Source of the DNA: Planctomycetia bacterium
Lineage (GTDB): Bacteria; Planctomycetota; Planctomycetia; Gemmatales; Gemmataceae
DNA: 6,683 nt
Direction of reading: 5' to 3'
Assembly: GCA_022616395.1 (NCBI GenBank)
Contig: JAKEEV010000760.1
Location: 1 to 6,683, forward strand
Below the pieces are notes generated by a model. That model made no database searches. It was given only the letters and a program-made list of their open reading frames with translations, and was not told the DNA's origin. The stretch's first letter is position 1, and every line of letters starts with the position of its first letter. Positions 5,469 to 6,683 of the stretch are shown one piece after another. The position numbers were made by a program, and so were the translations under genes.

Positions 5469-6683
5469 ATGACGCCATCCTTTAACCCCCCGGCACTCCC
5501 CCCGGCCGCTCGTGCCACTCCCGAACGAAGTCTCGCTCAACTTCGCGCGATCGTATCGAACATGGCAGACGGCCTTGTGGTCGCGGACACCGCTGGGAAT
5601 CTGTTGGACTGGAATCCGGCCGCTCTGCGGATGCACGGCTACCCAAGCGTCGAAGAAGTCCGTCGGCACCTGTCCTCGTTCGCCGACCTCTTCGTCCTGT
5701 CGGTTCCAGGAGGCCCCCCTCTGCCGTTCTCAGAGTGGCCGATGTCCCGGATTCTCCGGGGCGAGACGCTCTCCAACGACGAACTCCAGGTTCGGCGGAC
5801 GGACACGGGGCAGGAACTGGTCATCAGCTACAGCGGCACTCTCGTTCCCGATCCAACCGGCGGGCCGGAGTTGGCCGTGCTTACCCTCCGCAACGTGACC
5901 GACCAGCGGCGGGCCGAGGCGGAACTGCGCGCCAGCGAGACGCTGTTCCGCAGCGCGTTCGAGAACACGAACGTGGCGATGGTGCTCACCGACCTCAGCC
6001 ATCGCTTCATTCGTGTGAATGCCGCCTTCGCCCGGTTGTTCGGCTACTCACAAGAGGAGATGCTGAGGATGTCGATGCCCGACATCACCCACCCCGACGA
6101 CCTGGCCGAGAGCTTCGCCCGCCGGGAACTGCTTCTGTCTGGAGAAAGTCACTTCACGCAACGCAAACGATACCTGCACCGGGACGGACGAGTTCTTTGG
6201 GGTGTAACCAATGTCTCTCTTGTGCGCGACGCTGCCGGCCGCCCGCGGTTGTACGTCGGCCAGGTGCAGGATGTCACCGCGCAGAAACAGGCGGAGAATG
6301 AACTGCGCGCAAGCGAAGGGCGATTCCAGGCGTTTTTCGACGCGACGACCGCTGCGATGGTCGAGATTTCGCCAGACGCGCGTTACCTCCGGGCCAACGC
6401 CGCCTTCTATCGGATGTTCGGCTACTCGCCGGAGGATCTCCCGAACTTGACCGTGGGCGATATCGTCTTCCCCGAAGACCGGGAGGCAGTCCTCGCACAG
6501 TACAACCGGGTCGGTCAAGGCGAGACAACGTCTTACGAAGCGGATCGGCGATACCGGCGCAAGGATGGCTCACCTCTCTGGGCGCGGGTGAGCGTGGTGG
6601 CCGCTCGCGACGAGACCGGTCTGCCAAAGCTGGTGACCGCCGTGGTGATCGACATGACCGAGAGGAAGAAACTGGAGGAGCAG
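5469..6683 (+). CDS. multi-PAS sensor protein, 3' truncated by window
   Basis: An open frame of 405 codons with no stop before the window end, so the protein is partial. After a proline/alanine-rich start come three PAS domains: about 21-145, 157-272 and 284-400. PAS1 has NMADGLVVADTAGNLLDWNPAA; PAS2 has ENTNVAMVLTD, NAAFARLFGYS and an HRDGRVLWG beta segment; PAS3 has NAAFYRMFGYS and YRRKDGSPLW. Each ends in a DVT or DMTE motif followed by a helical linker, and the first two linkers are near copies (AEAELRASE, AENELRASE). No signal peptide or membrane segment is seen, so sensing is probably cytosolic; the ligand is unknown. Such arrays usually feed a histidine kinase, sometimes a GGDEF domain, but the output lies outside the window. 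An in-frame ATG at 5445 after GTGGAA is an alternative start adding eight residues. The first in-frame stop upstream is at 5352-5354. Confidence 0.9.
   Translation, partial: MTPSFNPPALPPAARATPERSLAQLRAIVSNMADGLVVADTAGNLLDWNPAALRMHGYPSVEEVRRHLSSFADLFVLSVPGGPPLPFSEWPMSRILRGETLSNDELQVRRTDTGQELVISYSGTLVPDPTGGPELAVLTLRNVTDQRRAEAELRASETLFRSAFENTNVAMVLTDLSHRFIRVNAAFARLFGYSQEEMLRMSMPDITHPDDLAESFARRELLLSGESHFTQRKRYLHRDGRVLWGVTNVSLVRDAAGRPRLYVGQVQDVTAQKQAENELRASEGRFQAFFDATTAAMVEISPDARYLRANAAFYRMFGYSPEDLPNLTVGDIVFPEDREAVLAQYNRVGQGETTSYEADRRYRRKDGSPLWARVSVVAARDETGLPKLVTAVVIDMTERKKLEEQ

Noticed and set aside
1..6683. CRISPR array, insertion sequence, tRNA, phage or defence genes
   Set aside because: Nothing on either strand showed spaced identical repeats, transposase or nuclease motifs, or a tRNA-like sequence; the tandem repeats present are WD40 coding units and the heptamers.

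Overview
The window looks like a piece of a high-GC planctomycete chromosome, most likely from the Gemmata/Gemmataceae side of the phylum. This is inferred from gene content: a Tat-exported DUF1501 protein, a secreted sulfatase with the Cys-x-Pro-Ser-Arg activation motif, a secreted all-WD40 protein and a multi-PAS sensor. No marker gene fixes the taxon.

Layout. Bases 1-255 hold no convincing gene but do contain a promoter-like pair on the minus strand and several nested inverted repeats. From 256 to 5032, four genes lie head to tail on the minus strand. In order of transcription they are a DUF1501 protein (5032 to 3647), a DapB-family reductase (3596 to 2793), a sulfatase (2773 to 1325) and a seven-bladed WD40 propeller (1233 to 256). 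The gaps are 50, 19 and 91 bases with no clear terminator between them, so one transcript is possible. A 436-base intergenic region (5033-5468) then separates this block from a divergent plus-strand sensor gene with at least three PAS domains. That gene runs off the right edge without a stop.

How the genes may work together. Three of the four minus-strand products carry export signals (Tat for DUF1501; Sec-like for the sulfatase and the WD40 protein), which suggests an envelope or periplasmic module. The DapB-like enzyme is cytosolic and does not obviously fit. It also departs from canonical DapB at the catalytic histidine pair. The sensor is probably the input half of a histidine kinase or similar regulator, but its output domain is not in view.

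I see no CRISPR array, insertion sequence, tRNA, rRNA or defence system. The window is mostly ordinary planctomycete gene content. The points worth a second look are the structured non-coding left end, a sigma-54-like site fused to an inverted repeat upstream of the PAS gene, a 7-bp microrepeat inside the DUF1501 signal-peptide region, and the divergent DapB active site.
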